A stretch of 64,000 nt of DNA from Symsagittifera roscoffensis (GCF_963678635.1 NC_087062.1:8360193-8424192), one strand, 5' to 3'; shown: positions 12,251-26,000, counted from the first letter of the stretch. A program made the numbers and translations. The notes: a model not told the origin generated them from the sequence alone.

Positions 12251-13774
12251 ATACTTTGAAATTGTATGACAAGCATTTTTTCTATAAATGAAAATACTAA
12301 AACTTTTTGTTTCAAATTTTTGTGTTTCATACGAAACACACTAGCCAAAGATTTTCTGTCGAGCCAAAGATTTTCTGTCATAACCAGTTCAAGAAAATTT
12401 TCAAAAACAATTTTCAATTGAAAAAAGGCTTGTCCAACAATTTTTTTGTTTAAAAATAGCATGAAAAGCAATTTTTCTAATGAAACTGTATGGTAGGCAA
12501 TCTTTTTGCATGGACGTCAACCCGGGCTGCCCTGACTTGTTTTCGGGTATCTTTTATCTGTATTCCACTTACTTTTATTTTTCTTCGTGAACTATGGTTT
12601 TATTATGCTAAATCAGGCATTGCAAATAAACAATAGATGATCTCAAGTGATTATTTTTTAGCAATCCACAATCATGACTTGGTCGATAATCAAAAACTTT
12701 CTCAGTATATACTTTTTGTTTAACATTTTTTCAAATCCAATTTAGAGTAAGCACAGCCAGCGTGTGCAACAATAAATTATTAGTTGGCCAGCAAAAGTGA
12801 CAACAAATGAGCTTCTGAAGCTCTATTTAGCGCTTCACCTACACTAAAAATAATTCAAAAAGCTACAAAAAAATTGAAATAAAAAATTTAAAAAATAATT
12901 TTCTTGAAAAATGTGTTCAAATTTTTTTTGTTTTCATTATAGGAAGAAACTGTACTTAGCTGAAGCCATCAAGCATGCTAGAGGATATCTTAGTACCTCT
13001 TCTTACAACAATATCATAATATCATAAACTTTTGTTGGCCACCTTCTCGGCAACTTCTCTGCTATTTGCTTCTATACTTCTAGCCTGAAGTCTAAGCAGA
13101 AAAATTGCCAGAAAAGTTGTCTGAACTGAAAATGGCTATTTTTAGAAAGTCATTAGATTTTCCAAAACAATGGAAGATGAGAGACAAGAGGTTTGAAATA
13201 GCTTTTTTCATTGTTCATCTCTGATACAAAAAGTCTGGATTTTCTATGTTTTTTTTCTGTTTGGTAGTATGCAATCTCGAAAAAAAAACACTTAGAATTC
13301 ACTTTTTGACCAGTTTACCGAAAAAAAATTTTTGTAGCCAAGTCTCGAGGGTGTGAAAATAATTAATATGGTCTTAAATGGTTAATTTGGTATAAGTAGG
13401 GCGTGAAATACTTCATACTATCAACGCATAATCCTGCCCAAAAATTGCTCCAAATTGAACAAGTATGCTGGAAGGTGGTGCCCGAGGTAATCTAGAGTCC
13501 AAATGATGGAAAACAAATGTCTGCCAGTCAGAATTGATAAACTGAAAATCTCAAAAAACTCATATGTGTTTAACTTAATCAAATAAACCCAGGTCATTAA
13601 AACTATCATTGACCAAATGCGAAGCAATTGACTGATTGACTATTGAATTTTCAAGTTTTGTCAGAACCAAGACGAATTGAAAAAACTTAATGTCTAAAAA
13701 ATACGGGTTCGCAAAAAAATCAAGAAACAAAACAAAACCTTATAATCAGTAACTGCAGAAATTTTACAGCAAAA
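12251..13774. other. Non-coding spacer
   Basis: AT-rich DNA after the LINE tail. The first part repeats motifs such as GACAAGCATTTTTCT with variants (12265-12500), which looks like diverged short tandem repeats. Nothing else is recognised. Confidence 0.4.
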
Positions 13775-14358
13775 CAAGACTGCTCGTATCAGGGCGAAGC
13801 CGTGAATGTTTCGACTGCCTTTTAAGGTTTATGGAGCAGTAATAACATTTAAAAAAATCTAAAATAAAATAAAAATGGATTGAAAAAAAATGAAATTTTT
13901 TTTCTTCTAAAAATTGAAATTTTTTATGAAAATCATCCCCCCACACTCCAATTAAAATACAAAAGGATAGATTTTGTTTCTTGTAACAAATCATTTATGG
14001 TAAATAAGCTTCGTTCAACCAATTTGGAACGATTTATAAGACGGATTAAATCTCCGCTTACGCGTTAATAGCGCGAATTATATCGCGCGTTAATTGTCCC
14101 AAAATGGTCAAAATGGCCAAAATGCCAATCTTTAAACCCTCACAACTTTACGAAAAATGATCACAGGTGAAATATCTTTTCAAAATTAAGCTCAGAACAA
14201 CAATTCTGAGCTCAGAACAACAATTCAATAGCTTTTGAATGATAAGAAAAAAATTCCGTCAAAAATGGCTAGTTAAAAAGTCGAAGTTTGTCTGAAGAAA
14301 AAAAAAACCCATCCCGAGCAAAAATATTCCGTTACTTTCGTATCCAAAGTCGGAACAA
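13775..14358 (+). repeat. Hairpin-rich dispersed repeat, copy 1
   Basis: Member of a family that starts AAGACTGCTCGTATCAGGGC and ends near CGTATCNAAAGTCGGAACAA. Landmarks shared by the copies are a GGAGCAGTAATAACATT box, the block CATCCCCCCACACGCCATAT, a central GCGCGAATTATATCGCGC hairpin, and a 3' hairpin ACTTTCGTATCGAAAGT. This copy has lost symmetry in the first hairpin (CCGTGA) and in the last (CCAAAGT). It has no coding capacity. Confidence 0.9.
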
Positions 14359-14532
14359 AAAAGTTAACTCTACTGTTAAAACTCTCTGATAATTTTCCGA
14401 TAGTTTTTTTTTTGATTTTGAGCGGAACTTTTGTGTGAACAGGAACGTCTAACTATTCTCATTACTAGAAAATTATTCATTCCCACTGTCCAAAAATAGT
14501 TCGTTCCCATGCCGACTGTTCTAATTCTTAAA

Positions 14533-15356
14533 CAAGACTGCTCGTATCAGGGCGAAGCCCTGAATGTTCCAACTGCCTTTTAAGGTTTATGGAGCAGTAA
14601 TAACATTAAAAAATTCAATGAAATAGACAAAATGATAAAAAAATGTAAAAAATTGAGTTTTTTTTTAAATAAAAATCATCCCCCCACACGCCATATAAAG
14701 TACAAAAGGATACATTTTGCTCCTTGTAACGAACCAAAAAAAAATTCTAAAATTCGAAAAACTTTCTATGAAAATCATCCCCCATAAGCCATATAAAGTG
14801 CAAAAGAAGATTTTACGCTCCTTGTACCAAATAAATTATGGCAAATAAGCTTCTTTTAACCAATTTGGAACAATTTCTAAGACGGATTAACTTTCCGCTT
14901 ACGCGTTAATAGCGCGAAATATATCGCGCGTTAATTGTCCCAAATTGACCAAAATGGCAATCTTTAAACCCCCGTAACTTTACGAAAAATGATCACAGGT
15001 CAAATATCTTTTCAAATTTGAGCTCAAGACAACAATATCTTTGGAATGACATAAAAAATTTCCGTTTAAAATGGCTAGTTAAAAAGTCGAAATTTGTCTG
15101 AAGAAAAAAAACCCACCCCGAGCACAAATATTCCGTTACTTTCGTATCGAAAGTCGGAACAATAACTGTTTGCTCGATGAATCACTTTGAATTTTAAATA
15201 GCGTGCGGCCGTTGAGTTTCAAAAAAAAGGAACGCTTTTCTAAAATGATATTTTTTCTCAAAATGAAAGTTTCATCATTTTATTGAAATCGAATACAACT
15301 TCATATAGTTTCAAAGGCGGTCGGAGCATTCAAAACGTCGCCCTGATTCGAGCAGT
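14533..15356 (+). repeat. Hairpin-rich dispersed repeat, copy 2, with inverted second terminus
   Basis: Second copy of the family, only about 175 bp after the first. It contains an internal duplication of the CATCCCCC...CCATATAAAGT block (about 14672-14830). Unlike the others it continues past the usual 3' end (15162). It finishes at 15316-15356 with an inverted version of the left terminus (GGTCGGAGCATTCAAAACGT, then CGCCCTGATTCGAGCAGT). This suggests the full-length element has terminal inverted repeats of about 40 bp and the other copies lack the right one. Confidence 0.85.
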
Positions 15357-16570
15357 ATTGTACTTAGTTTGGTACAGGCTTATGAGTCGAAGGTAAGCAA
15401 AGATTGGCAAGTAAATACAATCTTTATTGCTTGTTGAATAAACCTATAAGTTGCAATCATATTTTTGATTTTCTGAATTGACCCGAATGATTTTGTATAA
15501 ATTATATTTGAACTCAAAAGACGGATTCCTGGCCTTAAAAATTTTGGCGTGAATGCTCGAGTTTTTTTATTACATCAATTTTTTACTATAGAGAGTTGAA
15601 AAAAGTTGGAACAGACAGGATTAATTAAAAAGCGCAAATAATCTAATTCAGAAAATTTTTGCATAAAAAACTAACTTTTTAGACAGAAAATATGACTCAA
15701 GGTCACCAAAACTTCAAATTTGTTTGCAAAAAACGCTCAAAATTAGCAGATTGCTCTTTTTAATTATTTCTGTATGTTCCACTTTTTTGCTAGTATTTAC
15801 GTGTACACATCAATTTGTGTATGCCTTAATCGCATTGCACATTATTTTTTCAAAATAAGTTAGGAGTATCCTATCCAACTACTTATTGGACTAATATGCA
15901 TAATCTGACAGATATTTTCTTGCATCATCTGACAGATAGTGGCTGATCTATCTCAATATACGTCAATTGGTTTTAATAATCTGTCAAAAAAGCTTTCTAT
16001 ATTCTATTTGGAAATGATTATTGACGCTAAAGGATGTCAAATTTGCTGCTTCATTATTTTTCAAAAATTAATGAGCTCCAAGGAAGCTAATTCCGTTTCA
16101 TGGAACCTAGTGTTTGAATTAACTAAATCATACTCAGTACCAGGGGGCAGATTTAGGATGGGTGGGTTCTCCTTTTTTTCACTGTTCAATGACATCAAAT
16201 TTATTCGACTGGAATTAAATTATTCTTTTGTTCAAGTAGCCTTTGCGCCAATCATTTAAATATATAATCTTCCAGAGAAAGCAAGCGACGAAAAATGATT
16301 ATTATTTTGCAAAACTTTGCAAAATTGTCCTTTTTCGTAAAAAAAAAATTGTCCGACAAATTAGAATCTTTCGAGTAATTTTGGAGAGCTTGGAATCCTA
16401 AAGTATGATAATTGAAAAAGATTCTTTTTTAAAAGATAAATAATTTAACTAAGAAATACAGGTTTTGATCTCCAGGGCTTTGCATCAACACTGAAAGCAA
16501 AACTGTAAAATTAAAGACAATTAAAAACACATTTGGTTGCTTATTTGTGAAAATGATGTTGTAGGATCGG
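15357..16570. other. Non-coding spacer
   Basis: AT-rich sequence without a recognised gene. A 106-codon open frame at 15939-16259 on the plus strand shows no domain, and its base composition resembles the flanking DNA, so I do not call it. Confidence 0.4.
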
Positions 16571-17046
16571 TGATCCTAACACTTTTCGCCAAACTTAGAG
16601 TTCAATTGGGAGTGTACTTTGAGAAATGCATGCAGTGTAGTGAAGGTTAATGAGTAGTACCTAGCTCGCTATTGACGAATCAATACGATAAGTAGTGAAG
16701 TAAACAATTGGTCAAGTTGCAAAGTCGACCAAAACAAACAAACACTAATCAAGATTTGAAAAGGTACTGGTTTTGCAACCCCCCACCAAATGGAATCTAG
16801 CTTTATGAAACTCATAGGACGGATACTAGAAATGATTTGACCCGGGCAAGTGATAACGGTTCCCGGAAGTGTAAATGGCCCTATCAGAACTCGGAAACTA
16901 GCGGCGGGTTTGGGCTCAATTTTAGTATGTTTTGGACCTAGTTAAGGGAAGCTTAATTTTAGAACCCCAGACTCCTAGGACCCCGTTTTATGCCCTAAGT
17001 AAACAAACCCACCCCTAACTTCCGAAAGTCGTTTCTCGGCTTCCAA
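16571..17046. repeat. 476-bp tandem repeat, copy 1
   Basis: First of two head-to-tail copies. It begins TGATCCTAACACTTTTCGCC and ends TTTCTCGGCTTCCAA. It differs from copy 2 at scattered single bases. The unit has a TG...CA-like outline, but no other LTR hallmark was found. Confidence 0.92.
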
Positions 17047-17522
17047 TGATCCTAACACTTTTCGCCAAACTTAGAGTTCAATTGGGAGTGTACTTTGAGA
17101 AATGCATGCAGTGTAGTGAAGGTTAATGAGTAGTACCTAGCTCGCTATTGACGAATCAATACGATAAGTAGTGAAGTAAACAATTGGTCAAGTTGCAAAG
17201 TCGACCAAAACAAACAAATACTAATCAAGATTTGAAAAGGTACCGGTTTTGCAACCCCCCACCAAATGAAATCTAGCTTTATGAAACTCATAGGACGGAT
17301 ACTAGAGATGATTTGACCCGGGCAAGTGATAACGGTTTCCGGAAGTGTAAATGGCCCTATCAGAACTCGGAAACTAGCGACGGGTTTAGGCTCAATTTTA
17401 GTATGTTTTAGGCCTAGTTAAGGGAAGCTTAAGTTTAGAACCCCAGACTCCTAGGACCCCGTTTTATGCCCTAAGTAAACAAACCACCCCTAACTTCCGA
17501 AAGTCGTTTCTCGGCTTCCAAT
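17047..17522. repeat. 476-bp tandem repeat, copy 2
   Basis: Second copy of the unit, offset by 476 bp. It starts at the TGATCCTAACAC that follows CTTCCAA and ends at the next CTCGGCTTCCAA. The sequence after it (GTGCAGGGAGCTAAAACTTA) is not repeated. Confidence 0.92.
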
Positions 17523-19200
17523 GAGTGCAGGGAGCTAAAACTTAGAGGGATGATAGGTGGGAAGACCCATCTTGTATTATAAGTTCAACCAAACCCGGCG
17601 GTTGGATCGGAAGCTATTAGCACTTGAAGAAAATACCCCCTAGACCAGAAATAGGCAGTTTACGCGAAATCATGAAAAGTGGCATAATGAGTTTATTGCG
17701 GCAATGGACATAAACTACAAACCCCGAAAAAAGACCCCTTGTGATTGAAAACCCTCCGGCGACTCCTTCCGATGTTAATAGCTTTTTTCCGCAAAAACTG
17801 ATAGTGAACCTTAGAAATGGGATAATTTGTGAAGTATTTATGGGATATGAATGAAACTTGGTAGTTAGGACCCCCATGGGATTTTGAACCCAAATATGGA
17901 AATTTGACCCCGGTTGACCCCTGGGTGACCTTAAGTTGACCTTTGGGCGTTTTGACCCCGAAGTTGCATGGAAAACCCCGAGGTTAACACCGGAAAGTGG
18001 CGTATTCCCCAGCCCAACCCCTAGAAATGAGAATGGGCCACCTTGCCAAACTTTGGGGGAAATTTAATATATATTGGGAACTAGAGCAGAAGCTGATAGA
18101 GAAATAGCTTTTACATTGCAACCTTTGAGTTAATTCAAAGTGGACTTGGTAAAAATTGGGTTCAGTTTAGCTTGGCGAGTGATCTATTAATAGCAATTCA
18201 ACTAGACTAAAGAAAAGTAGTCCCACAAAAAATTGATAGTAATGGGACCGTAGCATGAAAATTAAGTCTCCTAAATAGTATGAACGAATGGGGAATTTAT
18301 TTGGCTTCCCGGAGGTGACTTTTTGGTTCCATGTGACCCCTAATAGACGAACTACGTTCCCCTACTAGCTAGAAGGTCGGGATTGGAATAGAGTACAGAT
18401 CGAAATTTTAGATGCTTGGACTGAATTAGCTACCTATGAAAAGGGCCTCCCCCTACCCTTAGGAGGTCGGAACGTTAACGGGATAATTAAAATAAAGACC
18501 TTGGGAGGGTCACTGAGTAAATATAGCATGGTTTGGAGCTTGAGTTGAACTCGAGGGCTGAAGTCACGGAGGCCAGGAATTAGTTGAGTAAATTCGTATG
18601 ACATTTGTTTACTTGGTCAAATTGTGACACCTACCGCATACGGGGTATCTAATAAGCGTGAAAAGATTGATAAAAGAAACTGAAGGTGGCACGTGGCAGA
18701 GTTGACAGGGGGAGGGATATAGCCTTAAACATATGCGGACGGGTGATTTAAGCGGATGTCAGGACTGATAGGGAATGCTGTGACCTAACTAAAACTAAGT
18801 GTAAAGAAAGATAAGGAATTGGAGGGTACCGGAGAGCCTGTAAGATTTAGAACAATTACAATTATTGCTAAATAGAAGAGTAGTTGGTTCTTAGTCAGAG
18901 AGAGAACAGTGATAATTACTAGAGAGAGTATAGTTGGTTCTCAGTTAATTAGAGAGAACAATTATTGCTAGTTAGTCAGGTAATTGGTTCTCGGAGTAAG
19001 AGACTAGTAGATAGTTAGTTCTCATCAGAGAATATCTAGAGAGAGAGAATAGTTTAGTGTTAAAGGAGTTAGTTGGAAGTTAATTGCAATTAGGCAATTT
19101 GGCCGATAAATCGCGGACCCTTTCCTTTTGATATGATTATTAGATTATATCCTGGCCACCCAGAGTTTTCTGTAATTGGACATATATTCATCTAAATTAA
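17523..19200. other. GC-richer non-coding block, likely one repeat element with the 476-bp copies
   Basis: Composition is clearly different from the AT-rich surroundings, with many GGGACC/CCCCTA-type strings and few homopolymers. The change begins at about 16570 and fades by about 19200. No open frame with a domain is present on either strand. Near 18850-19060 there is a run of imperfect repeats of TAGTTGGTTCT alternating with AGAGAGA. The block may be the non-coding remnant of a large retroelement; I see no polymerase or gag remnant. Confidence 0.5.
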
Positions 19201-19750
19201 TTTATCATTGGAAATTCTTGCGATTGTATCGAGTAGGCGAGATAGACAGCATGAAGAGCAATACACAGAAGGGGCACGCAACATAATACAAAACACAATA
19301 GTTGCCACCAAAATAACCCTTTCGGGATTGTAGATAGTAGTGAATCTCGGTCGCCCCGCTGAATTTACTGCCCAAGGGACAACTTTGCGGTGTCGTTAGG
19401 AAAGAGAGAACGAACCTAGAGAAGAAATCTCCTAAATCTATAGATGTGGAGAAAAGATTCTGTTCGAGGCCAATTAAAATGAAATTGATCGTTTTCAGCC
19501 TGTAAAATTTCAGCCTGTACTTATGTCGATCCAATTTTGAATAAAATTTTTTACCATTTGGGGGGGGGGGGGGGGAGTGGAGAAACCGCGTTTGGAGCAT
19601 CAATTTAGTCGACTGATACATTTTTGTAATGTTTTCTGAAAACTCTTTTCCTCGCGAAAGTAATACTTTCTTTCTTATTAACCCAGAAAACAAAAAATCT
19701 GCCGTACAAAATATTTCAACTACAGAAATTGCGGTATTTACAGTTTATAT
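19201..19750. other. 3' flank of the RhoGEF gene
   Basis: The stretch downstream (on the minus strand) of the RhoGEF stop codon, probably its 3' UTR and beyond. It contains a G run of 14 or more bases at about 19561. A 162-codon open frame on the minus strand (19205-19693) spans the G run and shows no domain. Confidence 0.4.
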
Positions 19751-20080
19751 TCAACTGAAAACAAAAACATAATTTTGCAACGAAGAATTCTGTTCTGTGC
19801 GGCTTTTTGCGTTAAGAGCTGAATCCTTTCTGACGTTTGATCCAACGTGTCCATTTTGTTCCTCGGAGCCCGAGACCGAGAAGCCCTGTCCGGCCGAGAA
19901 GAGTTGATGACAGCCGACCTGAATTTCACGAACACTACTCGAGTCGTCGGCAAATGTGTTCACGAGGTTGCTGTTTTGATTTTTGTTGTCGGATGAGTTG
20001 TTTGAGTTCTGAGGGGACGCGGCAGATTTGAGAGAGATGGGAATGGCACAGTTTGAGGCGAACGAGGCCAGACAAGACAC
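19751..20080 (-). CDS. ARHGEF17: RhoGEF terminal exon
   Basis: Starts after TTTTTTTCTCAG and reads VSCLASFASNCAIPISLKSA to a TGA at 19751. HQLFSAGQGFSVSG corresponds to the closing propeller strand of the family (usual pattern I-S-G-G-x-G-Y-x-D-F), and the last residues, LQNYVFVFS, form the expected final hydrophobic strand. The C-terminus therefore looks complete. Confidence 0.9.
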   Translation of the reverse strand: MSCLASFASNCAIPISLKSAASPQNSNNSSDNKNQNSNLVNTFADDSSSVREIQVGCHQLFSAGQGFSVSGSEEQNGHVGSNVRKDSALNAKSRTEQNSSLQNYVFVFS

Positions 20081-23000
20081 CTGAGAAAAAAATACAATTT
20101 TATTATTTTTAAAACGGGCATTAAATACACGAAAAACTCGAGAGCAACTATCTCGTGTTTGGAAAATCTCGCTCTCATGTGTTTACCTGAGCTCATATAC
20201 TCTCGTGTTTTTCATGTGTTTTTACTTGAAATACGAATCAAGTGAGCATTTCTTGTCTGAAAACACGTGAACATTTTTAAGAGTGCAGCTACCAATTTAT
20301 TTTAAAAGCCTCGTCATATTTTACTCTCATCATATCGGATATATTAAGAACATAAATACAGTCCAGTGAACATGAATGCAAGTTATCCAAACCACATCGA
20401 TAACTTGTTTTGCAAAAAAAAAATCTTTTTTACAGCTCTTCAGAAAAAACGATTTTGATGAATAATAGAAATGTTTCCGTTCAGATTTTCTGAGACAACT
20501 CTGTTTTATTTTCTAAAATACTCTGGTTCAGCCACTGGCTCTTTTGACCCGAATTGTTCAAGTGAGCCCCCCCCTGCTACTCACGGCCTTGTTGTGTTGC
20601 ACGGGTAGTATTGTAGGCGTGGTGGGTGGGGCAGTAAACTCAGTTGAGATGGGGTTGAGAGCGGGGGAGGGGAAGGAGAGGAGGGTGCCGCAGGAAGTCC
20701 CCACCACCATCTGGTCACAGAAGGGGGCCACACACGTGACACTGGGCTCTTCCAGAAACTAGATAAATTATAAGTTCAAATTACAACTTCAATATCATTG
20801 AGCAAATCAATTAGGAATATGTTTCGCAGTATCATCAGAATAAGATGAAAAAGAACTAAAAACTATTAGTTTTTGGCTTAAAATAGTCTTTAGTTTAAGG
20901 AAACTTTCAAATATGGCAAGGGTGAACATCTTCAGACAAACTTTTCTCATGACAAGTTTTCCGGCAAAATTAAAAGCAGCAGAATGAATTCAGTACAAAA
21001 AAAAGGAGGGCGGATTTTCAACAAATTTTGTTGAGTTTTTTCTAAGTCGACCACATTGATTTTCTGAGCTCTACCAAAGGGGGCGTTCAACATTGCCGAA
21101 AATGAAAAAGTGTTTAACAATGGGGAAAATTGATGATTTTCGGCACTGTTGAACAATAAATTTATTTTCGGCACTGTTGTGTTGCCATTAGAGGGGCGTT
21201 CAACCGTGCCGAAGCAGAGTGCAGAAAATGAAGTTATTATTCAACAGTGCGAAAAATCATCACTTTTCGGAACTGTTGAACACTTTTTCATTTTCGGCAC
21301 TGCTGCACTTTGGCACTGTTGAACTGCCCCCTCCCAAAGCACTAAAAAAACCTTGTTTTGGCCATATTTTGTCAAATTTTTTGAAAAAACATGCCAAAAA
21401 AAGCGTTTTTAACTATTTTTGGAGTTTCGAAAAAAAAATTGCGTTTTTTTGGCGCGCTTCCCCCTCAAAAATTAGCGCGCTCCCGGAGCCCCTTATAGAA
21501 AAACTTTTGGGCCAGGCAGCCAAAATTGGAGGGTTCAAAAAAAGTACCAAGGGGGGGGGGTCAGGGGGGCGTCCTAAATCCCCTACTGCCTCCAATCATA
21601 TGGCTAATCAAAAAATTCGAAAAAATAAGGCTCTTTTTCATTTTCCCACCACCAGCAAAATTTTTTTAACTCAAATTACTGTTCACATTGTCCAATTGTC
21701 ATGAAAATTGACATGCAGACTAATTAGACCATGGCAAACATACTTGATCTTCATAATCAACCTTGTAAAACCACACCTCCGACCATAAAATTGATGCTTG
21801 TGTGAGGTGGGGGTGGGGGGGCCGGCGAAGGAACAAGAGCCAAAAATAATTATCTATCCTCATGCTTTAGAGGGTTTTATCCACCTGATCGTATGTGGTG
21901 GTTGCTTCTCTGAGGGTATTATGTAAGTCCACCTCTGCCACGTGTTGGAACAGGACGGAGTGGAATAGTTTCAGTTTGGTGCTGTTCCCCAGTGCCACCC
22001 ACACACCGAAGCTAGCCCCCGCCAGACTCCGGATACAACTGTCCTCCCCACAGATGCGCAGTGCGAGCTGCAAATTGAACAAGAAACACGCGTGAAAAAT
22101 CTATTTCAGTTTTCTAATGTAATTATTGCAAGCCGATAAATTTCGATAATTGACGGTTCAATACTTTTAATGTATCTTTCATGTTTTTTAATGAACGTAT
22201 GTTTGCATCATTTTTATTTTAAAATTTCAAGGTTAGGAGCTGAAGTAAAAATTTAAGGAAAACTTCGGTTATTTTTTGGCAATTGGTTCCATTTGTTTGT
22301 AGAAAGAGGTCAAAAAATGCAATAGTGCAGTGTTTTAGTTAAATTTTTGATATTTTTGAGATTTCTCAATTTTTGCAAGCACAACTAAACCAATATTAAA
22401 CAGTTTACCTTCTCAGTAAGATCACAACACTGAATAACAAACAACGTATTATGAGACGCCGCCCACAATTTGTCACCAGCTACCAACAAACACTTCACAG
22501 GGTGAGTCGACATCTGCAGAACATCCGAAGGACCCTCTATCGTATGCAGCTCGACTCCCGCTATCTCAAACACGACAATTTGACCATTTTCTAGACCCAC
22601 ATACACGTGTGTGAATGTGTACTCTAGACATGTAACTGCAGATCGCAAATCTATTTCACGTATGCACATAAACAATGGTTTGGAGGGTGCTTGCGGGTGG
22701 GATAGTTCATCGATGCTGTTGTTGTTTATTTCTGTTGTTACGGTTCTTATTGCTGTTGTCGAGGAGTTGCAGTTCGGATATATGAAGATGCGTAACCTAT
22801 AAACATTTTTGTAAATTATAATTTGCCAATTTTGGAGGCCAGAACTGTTTGTGGAATCCATCAACAAATATATAATTATCATGAGTTCAGTGGATCCCGC
22901 AATCCCGGAATCTGTATTTTGTCAGCAGAATTTGATTTATGTGAGCGGAATCAGCTCTCATTTGTCGAATCCTCCTACAATTTGGTGAACCCACTTACTA

Positions 23001-26000
23001 ATGCGGAACCCGCAACAACTTGATATTTTTACTCGTTGCGGATTCTGCTATCTAATATATGTAACAACGAATTTTACGCTGCAATTCTTTTCGAACTTTT
23101 AATTTTTTATATTTTTTTTCGAAGCAAAACTAGTTAACACAAAATCATCGGAATGGGCCGAGTGATATATCATAATAAGACCCTTTCAGTCCTGATGTAT
23201 TCGACATTGCCCAAATGTTGTCTGGATGTCGAAAAAACCTCAGTTTGAAGTTTTTTGAATTTTAGTCAATTTTAGAGCAAATAAAGCCAGCCAGTGGGCG
23301 TACAATAGGAGAGTACGTCTTTTTCGGTCGTTAAAATTTAGTTTTACACCAAAAAATTTGTTTTTGAAGCTACTTTTAGCGCCTTCTTGAGAATAATTTG
23401 TTTTGTTTTCTATTTGTTTTTCGACTGAAACTGTTGTCCAGTTTAGTAAATCTGTTCAATTTACTATTACTATCGAATAGGCCTAAATTCTAATCTTCAG
23501 TTCAGTTCTTATCAGATCTTACCGTGGTCAGAAAACGACATACTTCGAAAAAAAAACTTTTTTTTAAATTTTTCATAATTGTTGTCCGATTCTACTTACT
23601 CATGAACTGCCTATCCTTATCATTTAAACCATTTGAAATTTGGGAGGAGCTTTGTATTTGGGTGTGTTTTCGTTTTTTTTTTTTTTTTAGTTTTCCATGC
23701 AAAGTCAGCAACCACAAATAAGCATCGGAGAGAGTTGAGTGATATATCATATTAAATCCCTTTCAGTCAGGATTCGGTTTGAAAAACCGGTTTGAAATTT
23801 TCATATTTTGCCTAAATTTGAGCAAGTAAAGCGAGCCAGCACGCTTTTTCATGCTTAATTTAGGCCGTTTAGAATAGCTTAATTATGCGTAATTCTACTT
23901 TTTTAATTTATCTCAATCTTAAGGCTTTTTTTTTAAAAAAATTATTTTTTATTGGCGTTTTTCTTCATTGTTCTTCATAAACGGTTGTCCTGTTTGCCTA
24001 TACTACAATGATTTTCGAATATGCCTAAGTTTTAGTGTTGCGTCAAATCCTTAATCCTTTTATAATACCACGCAGAAAAAATCTACACTAATTCGAAAAA
24101 ACATATATATTATCGTAGGTTTTTAAAAACGATTGTCAGAACATTCTGCCCTACTTGCACAGTAACCGGCTATCCTTGTTCTATGTTTGATTTTGTTGAA
24201 ATTCGTACCAATCTTTTAAAACATTTTAAACATTTAAAACAAACAGATGTTTAAAGGTTTAAAACAATGTGAAGATTTTTGAATGTTACGAATCAAGTAA
24301 AGCTTTCTTAGCAAAATAGGGTTTTTCACACGAATGTTTTTATTGTGTGAAGTGATTCGATATACAGAAAAATTATGTATTTTACACATTTTTAGGATCA
24401 CACGATAACTTGTTGGATACATTTTTAGGATAAATTTTCAGAATGTACCTTCCATCCGGTCCACCAACCCACAAAGAGGGTATCCCTATGCTGGTACAGC
24501 TGATCAGCTGTGGACTGCTGTCCTCTTCTAAGCTGGAAGACGTTTCCTGTTCCAGAGGGGGGAAGGAGGCTCTGTTGGGATTGAAGGAGAAGTACTTGTC
24601 CGAGTAGGTATGCGATTGTCCACTGGCATTACTCTGGACTGTAAAAAAATATAATTTTTTCAGTCGAACTTTGACATGTGTTGGACCTGCCTCGGTCAAA
24701 ACATAAATCGCAAACCTCGACCCATGTATTGTTCCTTCTAAGTTTTTTTTTACGATTTCTCGTATCATGGCCAAGTCGAGCCCTAAACAACCCAAATGCC
24801 CTTAAATATGACTAAATTTATCATACAGTTTTTCCCCTTGTGCGATGGCATGTAAAGGGGAATATAATTTGGGTTAATAACTTCAATTATTGTTTCAATT
24901 TAGTTTGGACTAATTTTTAGCTGGATTTTTTAGCCCGCCATTTAACGCGCTGATTGATAATCGATAAAAACGGAAAAGTTGCGCAATTTGGCACTTTAAA
25001 TTTAATTAAATGACAATACGTTTCAAACCACCATAGCTACAAGAAAAAACTATTGGGTGATTTTTTTTGGAAAAATGAACCTAGGTTGTCAAAAATTAAT
25101 AACAGCTAGCAAAAAACAAAACTTTTTGTAGAGAAGCAAGCAATTGTAGAGAAGCAAATCAGTATAAAACCCCATTTTGACCAAATTTTTTGCGCCGCAG
25201 CCAATCAGGCCAAAAAAGCGTTTTTAGGCACTTTTTTGAAAATTTTGGACAAATAATCGCGTTTTTCGGCGCGCGCTCCCCCTCAAAATTAGTATATTTT
25301 GGCGCCCAAGGCGCTTTTAGATAAATTTTAGGGTCAGCCAACCAAAAAGGGATATCTCAAAATAGTACAAATGGGGCCGGCAGGGAGTCGAATCCTTGAG
25401 GGAGGGAGGAGAGCGTCCCCCCTCCCCCAAATCCTCTGGTGGTTATGAGGGTTAATTGAATGATTCGTAAAAAAGCAACAACAAAAAATGATTGGCGCGT
25501 TCTTAGTTGATAGTACTAATCAGTGTCAAACTGACTGGAATTGTAATAGAACTAATGCGTGCAGTTTTTGTCGAGAATAAAAAAAACTATGCCACTTTTG
25601 AAACAAAAAGTAACAAACTAAGTCTCTTTTTTGTTTTACGCATGACGGGAAAACTCAAATGTTCTTATTTTTTTTTTCAATTGATACGAAGAAGAAAAAA
25701 TATATCCTTTGATGGTGAGTTTTTTCTTGAAATTATTGATATAACAATTTGAACCAAACAAGAACAAAAAAAACAAACTGACCAAAAAATGACCAAAAAT
25801 GACCAAAAATGACCAAAAAATTGCGTTGTTTTTGGGCGCGCTACCCCATCAAAATTAGTCATATAGGCGCCAAAGGCGCCCTTACTGAAACTTTTAGGTT
25901 TTTCACCGAAAAATGGATGTCATAAAGTTATACCAAATATATTCCAACTGCATATGAATGATTTTGCATAACTTTCGTAACTGTTACATAATTGATAACT

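Noticed and set aside
16571-17522. The 476-bp pair as LTRs
   Set aside because: The copies touch each other, with no internal region between them, and no primer-binding or polypurine site was found.
19205-19693. 162-codon minus-strand frame downstream of the RhoGEF stop
   Set aside because: Includes a translated G homopolymer as a proline run and has no domain; it lies in the presumed 3' UTR.
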